64,000 nt of DNA from RUG12519 sp045649685 (GCA_045649685.1 JAZRQJ010000007.1:1-64000); one strand, 5' to 3'. Positions 25,111 through 33,897 are shown, numbered from the stretch's first letter. Notes: a model not told the origin generated them from the letters alone. Made by a program: numbers and translations.

Positions 25111-25590
25111 ATGAAAATAATTGTTATTTCAGACACTCATGGAAATATGCATCGTTTAAAAGATGTTATTGAAAAAAACAAAGATGCTGATTTGTTTTTA
25201 CATCTTGGTGATGGTGCTGAAGAGTTTTTTGAAGTTCAAAAGTTATATCCTAATTTATCTATGAATATTGTTAGAGGTAATTGTGACTTTGGATACGATC
25301 ATGTTCCTAATCATGAAACTTTTGACGTAGATTCTCACAAAATATTTGCAAGTCATGGTTATATGCATAATGTAAAAGATGATATAGATAAATATGTTGA
25401 ATTTGCTAAGGGAAATGGTGCAGATATTATATTATATGGGCATACTCATAAAAGGTTAATAAAAAACGAAGATAATTTATATATAATGAATCCAGGGAGC
25501 TTGTCTTGTCCTAGAAGTTATGGTCCTAGTTATGGAATATTAAATATAGATGATAATATAATTATGGAAATTGTTGAATATGAAAATTAA
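25111..25590 (+). CDS. YfcE-family metallophosphodiesterase
   Basis: 159 aa. A compact calcineurin-like phosphoesterase of the YfcE/MJ0936 type: VISDTHGN at the N-terminus, HLGDGAEE, VRGNCDFG, ASHGYMHN and LYGHTHKR supply all metal ligands, and NPGSLSCPRS follows. The family hydrolyses phosphodiesters in vitro; the physiological substrate is unknown. GAAAGGAAG lies before the ATG. Its end overlaps the start of birA by about ten bases, so the two are likely cotranslated. Confidence 0.9.
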   Translation: MKIIVISDTHGNMHRLKDVIEKNKDADLFLHLGDGAEEFFEVQKLYPNLSMNIVRGNCDFGYDHVPNHETFDVDSHKIFASHGYMHNVKDDIDKYVEFAKGNGADIILYGHTHKRLIKNEDNLYIMNPGSLSCPRSYGPSYGILNIDDNIIMEIVEYEN

Positions 25591-26371
25591 ATTTGACACT
25601 GAAATATTTGGCAAACAGTTTATTTATTTCGATTCTATTTCAAGCACAAATGATTATGTGAAAAATAATATTGATAAATTAAACCACGGAGCTGTTATAT
25701 TAACAACCAATCAAACCAATGGACGGGGTAGCAAAAATCATAGTTGGAGTTCGGTAGAGAATGAGAGCATAGCCCTTTCTGTTTTGATAAAAAACATTCC
25801 TGTTCAATTTTTAAAAATAATTCCAATTGTGACAGCAATTTCTATTATAGATATGTTGGATGTAGTTGGAATTGAAAATTCGAAAATAAAATGGTTTAAT
25901 GATATTGTGGTTAAAGATAAAAAAGTTGCTGGTTTGTTGTGTGAAAGTGTTATTCAAGGAGAATGCGCTGATATTGTTTTAGGAATTGGGATGAACATAA
26001 ATAGTTCTGAGCCGATGTTTCAACAACTAGGGTTAAATCATGCGGGATCGCTTTTAACACAAACTGGTAAAAAGTATAGTATTGCCTTGATTGTTAAGTT
26101 GTTGGTTGAATCTATTGAAAATAATTTTAAAAAACTTTCAACAAACAACATCAAAATTGTTGAAAGTTTTTTTATAGATCGGTATATATCTAGGTGTGTT
26201 ACAATTGGAAAAATGGTTAAGATTTTGAAAAATGGCGATGTAATTATTGCTAAGGCTATAGGAATATCCGGTGAAGGTGCTTTGATATGTGAAAAAGACA
26301 ATATTCGTTTTGAAATTCGTGGTGATGAAGTTTCAATTAGAGGAATAGAAAATTATATTGACTTATGTTGA
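25580..26371 (+). CDS. birA: Biotin--[acetyl-CoA-carboxylase] ligase, no DNA-binding domain
   Basis: 263 aa from the ATG at 25580 inside the previous gene; TTG codons at 25571 and 25574 are alternatives. It begins directly with the catalytic domain (DSISSTNDYV), so it lacks the N-terminal helix-turn-helix of repressor-type BirA. KWFNDIVVKDKKVAGLLCE is the Lys/Asn/Asp motif of the biotin site. The biotinyl-AMP loop reads GRGSKNHSW (from residue 48), with Ser51 where E. coli has Arg118. Its target would be the biotin carrier AccB at 53730. A perfect 16-bp hairpin lies within the gene at 26129-26172. Confidence 0.92.
   Translation: MKIKFDTEIFGKQFIYFDSISSTNDYVKNNIDKLNHGAVILTTNQTNGRGSKNHSWSSVENESIALSVLIKNIPVQFLKIIPIVTAISIIDMLDVVGIENSKIKWFNDIVVKDKKVAGLLCESVIQGECADIVLGIGMNINSSEPMFQQLGLNHAGSLLTQTGKKYSIALIVKLLVESIENNFKKLSTNNIKIVESFFIDRYISRCVTIGKMVKILKNGDVIIAKAIGISGEGALICEKDNIRFEIRGDEVSIRGIENYIDLC
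26129..26172. terminator. Terminator-like hairpin inside birA
   Basis: AAAAAACTTTCAACAA (26129-26144) pairs perfectly with 26157-26172 across a 12-base loop, and the right arm runs into seven T's. The left flank is A-rich, so the minus strand also shows a U-tract. It lies in birA codons of about 184-198, and about 190 bases beyond the stop of the convergent M23 peptidase gene, whose transcript it could end. Confidence 0.75.
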
Positions 26372-27403
26372 TTTAACAAATTTCCTGTATGTAGGGTCTT
26401 CGAATATATATTTTGTTTTATAGTCTTTATCTTCAGGATTTTTTGTTAAAACTGATTTATGATGTTCTAAAAAGTTAATTATATCATATACATCTATCCA
26501 GATTTCATTTTTTCCTTCTTCTTGTGAAGGGTCGAATATTAGTTGCATTCCAAAATGTAAATGGGGTTTTTGCATTCCATTTACATTTTCTTTTGTGCTA
26601 TATCCCGTCATTCCAACGTATGCTATTGGTTGGCCAGCGCAAACTGTGTCGCCTTCCTTTAACCCTTCAATAAACGGATGATCTTTTTGACAATGTGCAT
26701 AGTAATAATATCTTTTGCCATCAAAACTTCGAATTCCAATTCTCCAGCCGCCGTACTTATTCCATGCACATTTTTCAACGATTCCACTTTCGACAGCAAC
26801 AATAGGAGTTCCTGTTTGAGCCATTAGATCATTTCCTAAATGGTTTCTACGATATCCAAAACTTCTAGCGTTACCGAAGTCTTTGCAGTGAGAAAATTTA
26901 TATCCATATGCAATTGGAGAGTATGCTTTTAAGCCATATTTTTCTTCAAATATTGGACTTCCGTTAGAGTCTGTTTGTTTAGAAATTTGATATGTTCCTA
27001 TCATTTCAGAGAATACCGTCTGATATACTTGTTGAAAATATGGGAATTTTTCGTAGTTTTGTGATAGACTGCTTTCGCTTTCACCTGATTTTAGTTTTTC
27101 AATAAAATAATTCATGTCTTCTGTTTTATATTTTCCCCATTCTCCCCAATATTTTGCTCCTAATAGGCTTAGAAGTGTTATAAATGGTGTTTTATGTTCA
27201 CTATCTTTATTTTCTATATCGGCTTTTAGGGCTTTTTCCATTGCCTCACTAGGTATATTAAATTTTACCCATTTTATGTATTCTTTGTTATTATCATTTT
27301 GACTGCCATCTTCTGCATGAACAAATATAGATGAAGTTAGAACGGCAATTACAAAGCAAATAATTATTGGAATTATGGTTATAAATTTATTTTTATAAAA
27401 CAT
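26363..27403 (-). CDS. M23-family metallopeptidase, membrane-anchored
   Basis: 346 aa. A hydrophobic segment at residues 8-30 is a signal or anchor. The N-terminal region (about 40-150) is the helical domain often found in clostridial M23 proteins, and the LytM domain follows (about 180-310) with RRNHLGNDLMA supplying His and Asp, then KPHLHFGMQ for the second metal ligand pair. Such enzymes cut peptidoglycan cross-bridges, although some spore-related ones are inactive. It follows spoIIP by 41 bases, which suggests a role in sporulation wall remodelling. Its 3' end overlaps birA by nine bases. Confidence 0.85.
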   Translation of the reverse strand: MFYKNKFITIIPIIICFVIAVLTSSIFVHAEDGSQNDNNKEYIKWVKFNIPSEAMEKALKADIENKDSEHKTPFITLLSLLGAKYWGEWGKYKTEDMNYFIEKLKSGESESSLSQNYEKFPYFQQVYQTVFSEMIGTYQISKQTDSNGSPIFEEKYGLKAYSPIAYGYKFSHCKDFGNARSFGYRRNHLGNDLMAQTGTPIVAVESGIVEKCAWNKYGGWRIGIRSFDGKRYYYYAHCQKDHPFIEGLKEGDTVCAGQPIAYVGMTGYSTKENVNGMQKPHLHFGMQLIFDPSQEEGKNEIWIDVYDIINFLEHHKSVLTKNPEDKDYKTKYIFEDPTYRKFVKST

Positions 27404-27444
27404 AGTTTTTTCACCTTTTTGAAATTAATGTAGTTAATGGCAAT

Positions 27445-28596
27445 TTAATTTTGAATGGTTGCAAGTGCGTTAACAAGCGATTTGCCAAACAACCATCCTG
27501 CATATATTGCTTCATTTACGCTATTTGCATGACCTCCAAATTCAACTAACAGTGTTCCAGGAGTTAAACTTTGATTATAATATTTATATTTAAAGGAGGC
27601 AGGTCTAGTTAAAGAAGGGTAGTCTGTTTCTAGTTGACGTTGAAGCAGGCAAGCAAATGCCAAATTTTGGGTGTAGTTTGGATAGTTCATAGTCCCGTTA
27701 TCGCAACCGGATATTATCATTATTTGTGAAGCATTTCTGCCGTTTATATTTGCTATTGGAGCATATCTTTCTCCTTTATCATTTGCAATAGCATCTCTGT
27801 GGACATCTAACGCAACTTTTATTGAAGGATATTTTTCTAAAGCTTTGCGCATGGTTTGGTGAGATCTATCATATGCACCTTTATATGCAGGATCATCATG
27901 GATTGTTGTGTCGTGGATTACGCCTATTCCGGCTTGCTCTAAGCATTTTGTTATTTCGTCGCCAACTCTAACTACACTCATGTTTGTGTTCTTGGATCTT
28001 ATTGGCGAGTTGGCTGCATAGTAATCTTTTTCTTTTAATTCATATGATTCTGTAGTATGAGTGTGGTATATTAACACCTGAGGTTCACTACCTTTGGTTA
28101 ATGTAAAAGCGGGCTTAGAATTGTTTGCATCAATTATTACTTGATTTGGCAATTTTGTCATGTTTCTAACAAATGCAGAATTGCCAATATTTACATATTG
28201 TTCAGTAGATCCAGCTTCATAGTGTTTTCTTATTATAGGACCATTGTTATCGGGAAATTGATTGAGTTCTTCCTCACTAAATGTTGCTATTGGAGGTTCA
28301 TCGGTATTTGTCTTGGGATGTTCATTTGAATTATTTACTGTTTGAACTTCTGATTGTTTGTTTATCTCAGGAGAATTGTTTACAGATAAAGAATTGGATT
28401 CTTGATTATCTGCTGTGATATATGGTATAAAATTACTGTTGTTGGGTAAGGTTAACTGTGCTGATGCAATGGCTGTTTGTTCTACGATAGCACCAACAGA
28501 AGGAATATTTTCTATAATTATTTTATTGCTTATTATGGAGAAAGAAGTTATGGTTATTAGGGATATAATTTTTGATTTCCAGTATTTTGGTTTCAA
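27445..28596 (-). CDS. spoIIP: Stage II sporulation protein P
   Basis: 383 aa. An N-terminal membrane anchor (ISLITITSFSIISNKIIIE) is followed by a low-complexity linker rich in Asn, Ser and Gln, then the SpoIIP amidase domain from about residue 180: LIYHTHTTESY, VGDEITKCLEQAGIGVIHD, YDRSHQTMRKAL, VALDVHRDAI and a late LVEFGGHANSVNEA with the catalytic Glu. It trims septal peptidoglycan with SpoIID during engulfment of the forespore. It lies downstream of gpr, the conserved gpr-spoIIP order in spore formers. Confidence 0.94.
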   Translation of the reverse strand: MKPKYWKSKIISLITITSFSIISNKIIIENIPSVGAIVEQTAIASAQLTLPNNSNFIPYITADNQESNSLSVNNSPEINKQSEVQTVNNSNEHPKTNTDEPPIATFSEEELNQFPDNNGPIIRKHYEAGSTEQYVNIGNSAFVRNMTKLPNQVIIDANNSKPAFTLTKGSEPQVLIYHTHTTESYELKEKDYYAANSPIRSKNTNMSVVRVGDEITKCLEQAGIGVIHDTTIHDDPAYKGAYDRSHQTMRKALEKYPSIKVALDVHRDAIANDKGERYAPIANINGRNASQIMIISGCDNGTMNYPNYTQNLAFACLLQRQLETDYPSLTRPASFKYKYYNQSLTPGTLLVEFGGHANSVNEAIYAGWLFGKSLVNALATIQN

Positions 28597-28690
28597 AACA
28601 AAACCCTCCTTGATCTTAACAAAATATATATTAAAATATCATATGAAGGGTATGAGCTTATTTATACCAAAATTTGATTATTGATTAATC

Positions 28691-29542
28691 TTATGAAGCG
28701 AGCGCTTCAATTTCTTCAGGCGATAGTGTTGGAAAAAGAGCTTGGTTTATTGAATTAGATATTAACAATGAACTTCTAGATATGATTTGATCAATATTTC
28801 TTGGAGTGACCATCATGGAAGATGAGGTGGCAACTTTTTTATGTGGACACATTTCTGAAATAATAGTTTCCATATCCACTACAGTAGGCATTCCGAGTGC
28901 AATAACGGGAATATTAAGTGTGTTTTTGGATATTTCTGCTCTTTTGTTTTCAACTCCAGAACCGGGAGATATGCCAGTATTGGTTATTTGTATTGTTGTG
29001 CCAAGTCTATCCATTGATTTTGCAGCTAAAGCGTCTATGGCTATTATTATATCCGGATTTGTTTTTTGAGCCAGTGATTGTATAATTTCAAATACTTCTA
29101 TTCCTGTTTGACCCAGAACGCCGGGAGCAATTACAGAAACAGATGCTAATTGTGATAAGCCCAATTGATCGGCTAAGGGACCTTTTAAATGACGTGTTGC
29201 AATTATTTTGTCTGCAACTGATGGACCTATTGCATCGGGTGAAATATTTTGATTTCCTAATCCGACCACTAAAACAGATTTTTTATTTGAAGTAAAATTT
29301 TTTAGTTCGTTAACAAGAATTTTTGTGATTATTTCCGCATTTTCTGGTAAAAGCATATGTGAGTGTTCTAAAGTTATATATGTTCCGATAGATCGGTTTA
29401 GTATTTTTGCACCGTTTTCATTTTGTATTTGGATTTCTATAATTTTAACGCCATTGATTGTTTGTATATTTTGTGATACGCCGTCTGGTATCTTTTCTTT
29501 TAATACTTTAGATTCTGATGCTATGTCTGTTCTAATTCCCAA
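28691..29542 (-). CDS. gpr: Germination protease GPR
   Basis: About 283 aa if translation starts at the TTG at 29542, which sits ten bases from AAGGGG; a GTG at 29554 overlaps that site and is less likely. The family motif GIRTDIASES comes right at the N-terminus, as in other GPR zymogens. VVGLGNQNISPDAIGP and the later VIAIDALAAKSMDRLGTTIQ and ISPGSGVENKR are characteristic of the aspartic-type A25 fold. GPR degrades small acid-soluble spore proteins during germination. Confidence 0.94.
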   Translation of the reverse strand: MGIRTDIASESKVLKEKIPDGVSQNIQTINGVKIIEIQIQNENGAKILNRSIGTYITLEHSHMLLPENAEIITKILVNELKNFTSNKKSVLVVGLGNQNISPDAIGPSVADKIIATRHLKGPLADQLGLSQLASVSVIAPGVLGQTGIEVFEIIQSLAQKTNPDIIIAIDALAAKSMDRLGTTIQITNTGISPGSGVENKRAEISKNTLNIPVIALGMPTVVDMETIISEMCPHKKVATSSSMMVTPRNIDQIISRSSLLISNSINQALFPTLSPEEIEALAS

Positions 29543-29617
29543 AACTAAAAACACCCCTTTTAATTTAAAATTATTTTATTTTATAAAAATATTGTGCCCA
29601 TTTATTTTTAAATATTA

Positions 29618-29646
29618 TTGCATTTGATGATAAAGTGTGTTATAAT
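29618..29646 (+). promoter_or_regulatory. Promoter for rpsT
   Basis: TTGCAT (29618-29623), a 17-base spacer and a perfect TATAAT (29641-29646), 71 bases before the rpsT start codon. Confidence 0.7.
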
Positions 29647-29716
29647 AATTTGCGTATGTTAGCGAGTGGAGTGTCTCACATTCGTTTTATTAAGAACAAT
29701 AGGGGGTGTGTTGGTA

Positions 29717-29977
29717 GTGCCAAATATTAATTCAGCTAAGAAAAGAGTTAGAGTTACAAGAACTAAAACTCTTAGAAATAAGATGATAAAAAGCAATTTA
29801 AAAACTGCTATAAAAACTGCAGTTAGTGCTGTTGACGGTGGTTTGGAAAATAAAGAAGAAGCTATTCGTTTTGCAGTTAAAAAGTTAGATCAGGCTGCTG
29901 CAAAAGGTGTTTTTCATAAGAATAAAGTTGCAAATAAAAAATCTCAGTTGCAGAGATTGTTAAATGCTAGCAAGTAA
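29717..29977 (+). CDS. rpsT: 30S ribosomal protein S20
   Basis: 86 aa from a GTG at 29717, selected because the mature S20 N-terminus PNINSAKKRVRVTRTK follows directly and AGGGGG lies ten bases upstream. The reading frame is open further left to 29666 but that extension does not match the family. The rest is the Lys/Ala-rich helical bundle (LKTAIKTAVSAV, GVFHKNKVANKKSQL). It stands alone with its own promoter and terminator, divergent from gpr, an arrangement common in clostridia. Confidence 0.96.
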   Translation: MPNINSAKKRVRVTRTKTLRNKMIKSNLKTAIKTAVSAVDGGLENKEEAIRFAVKKLDQAAAKGVFHKNKVANKKSQLQRLLNASK

Positions 29978-29995
29978 ATTTTTGTTTGACTTTGT

Positions 29996-30036
29996 GTTGT
30001 TTAGCCAGGGTGTGTGTGGCTAAGCAACATTTTTTT
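29996..30036 (+). terminator. Terminator after rpsT
   Basis: GTTGTTTAGCCA (29996-30007) pairs with TGGCTAAGCAAC (30017-30028), with one G-U pair and a 9-base loop, followed by a T run. It begins 18 bases after the rpsT stop. Confidence 0.9.
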
Positions 30037-30095
30037 ATTTGTAAGATAGTTATAAAATTGTAATAATATAGTAAAAATATAGTAATTGTAATATA

Positions 30096-30124
30096 TTGAC
30101 TTATTTGGTAAACTATATTATCAT
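30096..30124 (+). promoter_or_regulatory. Promoter for the 57-aa gene and alr
   Basis: TTGACT (30096-30101), a 17-base spacer and TATCAT (30119-30124). Each box has five of six consensus bases. It lies about 50 bases before the small gene at 30175, which supports that gene being real. Confidence 0.7.
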
Positions 30125-30174
30125 AGGTTTGTGATTTAGAATTGTTATATATTTTTTGATTTGAGAAGGGAATG

Positions 30175-30348
30175 ATGTCTGTTATGAAACATGGTAAACA
30201 TAAAAATCATGTTATGCTTACGGCAGTTTCAGCATTGTTGTGTTTGGCTACTGTTGCATCTGTTGTGGCATTTATATTAAATAGAATTTCCTTAAAAAAA
30301 CAACATGATATTAAATGGCAAGATTATGATGATTGCGGTATTTTTTAG
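30175..30348 (+). CDS. Small single-pass membrane protein, unknown
   Basis: 57 aa, MSVMKHGKHKNHVMLTAV at the start. AAGGG lies four bases before this ATG; an ATG at 30172 is also possible. A basic N-terminus is followed by one hydrophobic segment (residues 13-36) and an acidic tail WQDYDDCGIF at the C-terminus. The topology is that of a small Nin-Cout membrane protein. It has its own promoter and ends 90 bases before alr on the same strand. I do not recognise a family. Confidence 0.6.
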   Translation: MSVMKHGKHKNHVMLTAVSALLCLATVASVVAFILNRISLKKQHDIKWQDYDDCGIF

Positions 30349-30438
30349 GTGTTTTTAGTTGTTTTTTTTGTTTGAATATTATTTTCAGTTATTTAGCACT
30401 TATTTATGATAATAAGTAAATGGTATGGAGTGGATTTT

Positions 30439-31545
30439 TTGCAAAGGTATACGCGACGTTGTTGGGTAGAAATAGACTATGATGCATTGAAGTCTAATAT
30501 GAATTTGATACTTAGTAAGTTGGATAAATCAGAGAAGCCTATGGCAGTTGTTAAGGCTGATGCATATGGATGTGGATCGCAGTGTATTTCTAAATTTTTA
30601 CAGAAAAATTTTAAAATAGAAAATTGGGTTGTTGCAAGTTTAGAAGAGGCTGTTGGTTTGCGAGAAGCTGGAATAGAAGGTGAAATTTTAGTATTGGGAT
30701 ATACATTTCCTGAAAATGTTAATGTGTTGGCTGAATATAATATTTCTCAATCTGTTTTTTGTAAAGAATATGCTATTGCTTTGAGTGATAATTTATCTAA
30801 AATAGGGCAAAGCATTTCTATACATATAGCTATAGATACTGGTATGAATAGGGTTGGTTTTTTGCCGTCTGATGATTTTATGAAGTATGCTAAATTACCC
30901 GGTTTTAAATTAAATGGAATATTTACACATTTGTGTTGTGCAGATTCATTATCTGATGGGGATGTTAAATTTACATCAGATCAAATTGAAAAGTTTAGAA
31001 AAGCAGCATCAACAATAAAAAATGCGCATTGTAAGAATAGTGCGGCTATTTTGAGGAAAATTGGAAATGGATTTTCTTTGGTTAGACCTGGTATTATTTT
31101 GTATGGATTGCAACCTAGTAGTGAAGTGAAGTGTGAAGAGTTGAAGCCTGTAATGTCTTTTAGAGCTACGGTAAGTATGGTTAAGACTATTCAAAAGGGT
31201 GAAACTATTGGATATGGGAGAACTTTTTGTGCGGATAGCGAAAGAAAAATAGCTACAGTATCGGTTGGATATGCCGATGGATATTCTAGAAAACTTTCTA
31301 ATAAAGGAAAGGTTTTGGTAAATGGAAAGGTTGCGAGTGTTGCCGGTAATGTTTGCATGGACCATATAATGATTGATGTCACTGGCATAGATGTTAAAGC
31401 TGGAGATGTTGTTACTTTGTTTGGAAGTGATGGCCAAAATATTATATCAGCTGATGAAGTTGCTGAGCTTATTGGAACTATTGGATATGAGGTTATGTGT
31501 AATGTTTCAAAAAGAGTTCCTAGATTATACATTAATTACAAATAG
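30439..31545 (+). CDS. alr: Alanine racemase
   Basis: 368 aa from a TTG at 30439 (then QRYTRRCWVEIDYDAL), eight bases after GGAG; the frame extends to an ATG at 30406 without a ribosome site. The pyridoxal-phosphate lysine lies in AVVKADAYGCG near residue 40. The partner-subunit tyrosine is in TIGYGRTF, and NVCMDHIMIDVT is the family's C-terminal motif. It makes D-alanine for peptidoglycan. A bidirectional terminator follows. Confidence 0.95.
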   Translation: MQRYTRRCWVEIDYDALKSNMNLILSKLDKSEKPMAVVKADAYGCGSQCISKFLQKNFKIENWVVASLEEAVGLREAGIEGEILVLGYTFPENVNVLAEYNISQSVFCKEYAIALSDNLSKIGQSISIHIAIDTGMNRVGFLPSDDFMKYAKLPGFKLNGIFTHLCCADSLSDGDVKFTSDQIEKFRKAASTIKNAHCKNSAAILRKIGNGFSLVRPGIILYGLQPSSEVKCEELKPVMSFRATVSMVKTIQKGETIGYGRTFCADSERKIATVSVGYADGYSRKLSNKGKVLVNGKVASVAGNVCMDHIMIDVTGIDVKAGDVVTLFGSDGQNIISADEVAELIGTIGYEVMCNVSKRVPRLYINYK

Positions 31546-31559
31546 ATTTATGTAAAAAA

Positions 31560-31602
31560 TAAAGAGTGTGAGAACTAACAGTTGTAGCTTTCACACTCTT
31601 TA
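31560..31602. terminator. Bidirectional terminator between alr and the phosphoesterase gene
   Basis: TAAAGAGTGTGA (31560-31571) pairs perfectly with TCACACTCTTTA (31591-31602), with further weak pairing toward the loop and A/T runs on both sides. It begins 15 bases after the alr stop and ends two bases before the stop codon of the convergent gene at 31605, so it serves both. Confidence 0.9.
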
Positions 31603-31604
31603 TT

Positions 31605-32270
31605 TTATTTTTCTAATTTTATTAAGTCTTCAAACACGGCATAATATTTTGGTGGGATTATTTTATCTATATGGTATTTACCGAAAAACCATTTGTTAAA
31701 ATTAGAATGAACTCTAATTTCTTCTAGTATATTGGTAAAAGTATTGTGTTCATCTTTATTGTTACATAAACATGATTTTATTGAATTGGGTGCTTCATGT
31801 GTAACAATTAAATCAATCGCACCATTCACTTTTTTAATATTATTAATAACATTATCTATTTGCTGTTTGGTGGGATATGCATTTTCTAAGCAATATGTTT
31901 CTTCGTTCGAATTATTGTCACTAAAACTTCCGCCAAAGGATAGAATTTTTGTGTCTTCTATATTGTATAATTCACCGCGCATGAGATAAACTATATTCTT
32001 AGATATTCGTCTAATTTTTCCGCCGTTCCAGTCTTCTACCGGATATTCAGATATAATATCGTAATTGTCGTTACTTCCGTCGACAAAAGCAATGGTATAT
32101 TTTCTTTTAGTTAGCCATTTTAAATTTTTCATTTCTTGTTTGGATTTATTCCATAAAAAGCCAAAATCTCCACATACTATTAAAGTATCGTTTTTCTTAA
32201 TTTTTTTATATTTTGAGTTTTCTGAAAAAGGGGTTATTTGACCATGTTTGTCGCCTGTTAACCAAATCAA
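31605..32270 (-). CDS. Calcineurin-like metallophosphoesterase
   Basis: 221 aa from a TTG at 32270 (then IWLTGDKHGQ), eight bases after GGAGG; the frame opens at 32315 but the extra residues precede the ribosome site. LTGDKHGQ, CGDFGFLWNKS, FVDGSNDNYDI and VTHEAP carry the metal-binding Asp, Asn and His residues of the phosphoesterase fold. The family includes many small phosphatases, and the substrate is unknown. The gene stands alone. Confidence 0.82.
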   Translation of the reverse strand: MIWLTGDKHGQITPFSENSKYKKIKKNDTLIVCGDFGFLWNKSKQEMKNLKWLTKRKYTIAFVDGSNDNYDIISEYPVEDWNGGKIRRISKNIVYLMRGELYNIEDTKILSFGGSFSDNNSNEETYCLENAYPTKQQIDNVINNIKKVNGAIDLIVTHEAPNSIKSCLCNNKDEHNTFTNILEEIRVHSNFNKWFFGKYHIDKIIPPKYYAVFEDLIKLEK

Positions 32271-32398
32271 ATTTAATTCCTCCACTCGTAAAGTATAATT
32301 GCATATAAAAATCACATTTACATCAAAAGTAAATATACTATAAGTAATATTTGTGGTTTTTGAAAGATATTATTAACAAAAATGTAATACATCTGTTG

Positions 32399-32427
32399 TT
32401 GATTTTTACCTATGTGTTTGATATAAT
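32399..32427 (+). promoter_or_regulatory. Promoter for the dacF-like gene
   Basis: TTGATT (32399-32404), a 17-base spacer and a perfect TATAAT (32422-32427), about 100 bases ahead of the start at 32526. Confidence 0.65.
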
Positions 32428-32525
32428 ATTATGCGTTATGTGTTAATTATATTGTGATTTTACAATTAAAACCAATTTTTGTAGCCACAATGTTTATTTT
32501 AAACTATTTCTAGGAGATTGTCTAT

Positions 32526-33872
32526 ATGAATTTTACAAAAAGGATTTTTTTGTTTTTTATATCAATGTTGTTGATTTTTAGCTTGAATTTTTCTGCTTTG
32601 GCAGCTACTCCATACAATATTGATTTATCAATTATGAGTGAATCTGTATATTTTGTAAATCGTGATACAAAAATGGTTGTTTATGATAAAAATAAAGATT
32701 TAAAAGTACCCGCATCTTCTTTAGTAAAAATGATGACTGTTATTTTGACCTTGGAATCTTGTGGAGATGAGAATATAGAAAATTTTTTAGATAAACCATT
32801 AACGGCTAAAAGATATATTTTTGACAGACTTTACTTAAAAAATGCAGCTACAGTAGATATTAGACGGGGCGAAACTATTTCTATGCGAGATGCTATTTAT
32901 GCAACTATGCTGTCTTCTGCTTCAGAGGCTACTATGATGTTGGCGGATTATATTAGTGGTGATAATACAGAAGATTTTGTTGCAAAAATGAATGCAAAAG
33001 CCAAAGAACTTGGAATGGAAAATACTGTTTTTGTAGATCCTGATGGATTATCTGAAGAAAATTTGTCAACGGCCTATGACATGTATCTTTTAACGGAATA
33101 TTGTTTACAAAATCCTACGTTTCAAAAAGTATCAACGGCGCAATCCTATATGATGAGTGCAACAGATAAACATTCTGAACAGAGGAAGATTCAACATAGT
33201 AATCATATGATGAGTAGATATTTAGGTGGTAAATATTATGATGAAAGAGTTCGTGGAATAAAAACTGCTAATTTTAATGGGAAAAAGAGTTTGATTAGTT
33301 TGGCGAGTGAAGATAATTATAATTATTTATTGATAACTATGGGTGCTCCGCAAACTGAAGAGAATAATTCTTATGTAGATAGTTTGGGGCTTTATAAGTG
33401 GGCTTTTAAAAATTTAAGATTTGTTACTATTGGAATTCCCGGAGAAAAAATGATTCCTAATAATATTAAGGTGAATATGGCTCAAAATACCGATTCTGTT
33501 GTTTTGACATTAAAAGATGAAGTAGTTGAGTTGATGCCAAAGGCTATAAATTCCTCAACTATTTTTTGGGATACGTCTAAGTTGCCTTCTGAAGTTAATG
33601 CGCCGATAAAAAAAGGGCAGGTTTTGGGACAAGTGGATTTGAAACTTTCAGATCAGGTTATACGAACTGTAGATGTTGTTGCTGCCAATGATATTGATTT
33701 AAACATTTTGTCTTTTTTATCCAATATTATACAAAGCGTATTTTTATCTTGGTGGTTTATTTCGATAATAATATCTGTTGTTTTAGTTATAGTATGTATT
33801 AGAATAATGAGGCATTTAAAGAGAAAAAATAAGATTCGTAGATATCATAAGTCTAAAAAGTTGAGAAAATAG
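32526..33872 (+). CDS. D-alanyl-D-alanine carboxypeptidase family protein (DacF-like), with altered motifs
   Basis: 448 aa. A signal peptide (residues 1-27, ending SALAA) leads into a penicillin-binding S11 peptidase domain with the nucleophile in PASSLVKMMT (Ser65, Lys68). The other two catalytic motifs deviate: SxN reads SAS (in LSSASEATMML) and KTG reads KTA (in RGIKTANFNG). The later PBP5-like domain, a C-terminal membrane helix (about 397-420) and a basic tail are intact. The family trims stem peptides of peptidoglycan. The altered motifs raise doubt about full activity. The spoVB gene is convergent. Confidence 0.88.
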   Translation: MNFTKRIFLFFISMLLIFSLNFSALAATPYNIDLSIMSESVYFVNRDTKMVVYDKNKDLKVPASSLVKMMTVILTLESCGDENIENFLDKPLTAKRYIFDRLYLKNAATVDIRRGETISMRDAIYATMLSSASEATMMLADYISGDNTEDFVAKMNAKAKELGMENTVFVDPDGLSEENLSTAYDMYLLTEYCLQNPTFQKVSTAQSYMMSATDKHSEQRKIQHSNHMMSRYLGGKYYDERVRGIKTANFNGKKSLISLASEDNYNYLLITMGAPQTEENNSYVDSLGLYKWAFKNLRFVTIGIPGEKMIPNNIKVNMAQNTDSVVLTLKDEVVELMPKAINSSTIFWDTSKLPSEVNAPIKKGQVLGQVDLKLSDQVIRTVDVVAANDIDLNILSFLSNIIQSVFLSWWFISIIISVVLVIVCIRIMRHLKRKNKIRRYHKSKKLRK

Positions 33873-33897
33873 TCATTTACAATTTGTATAATTTTTG

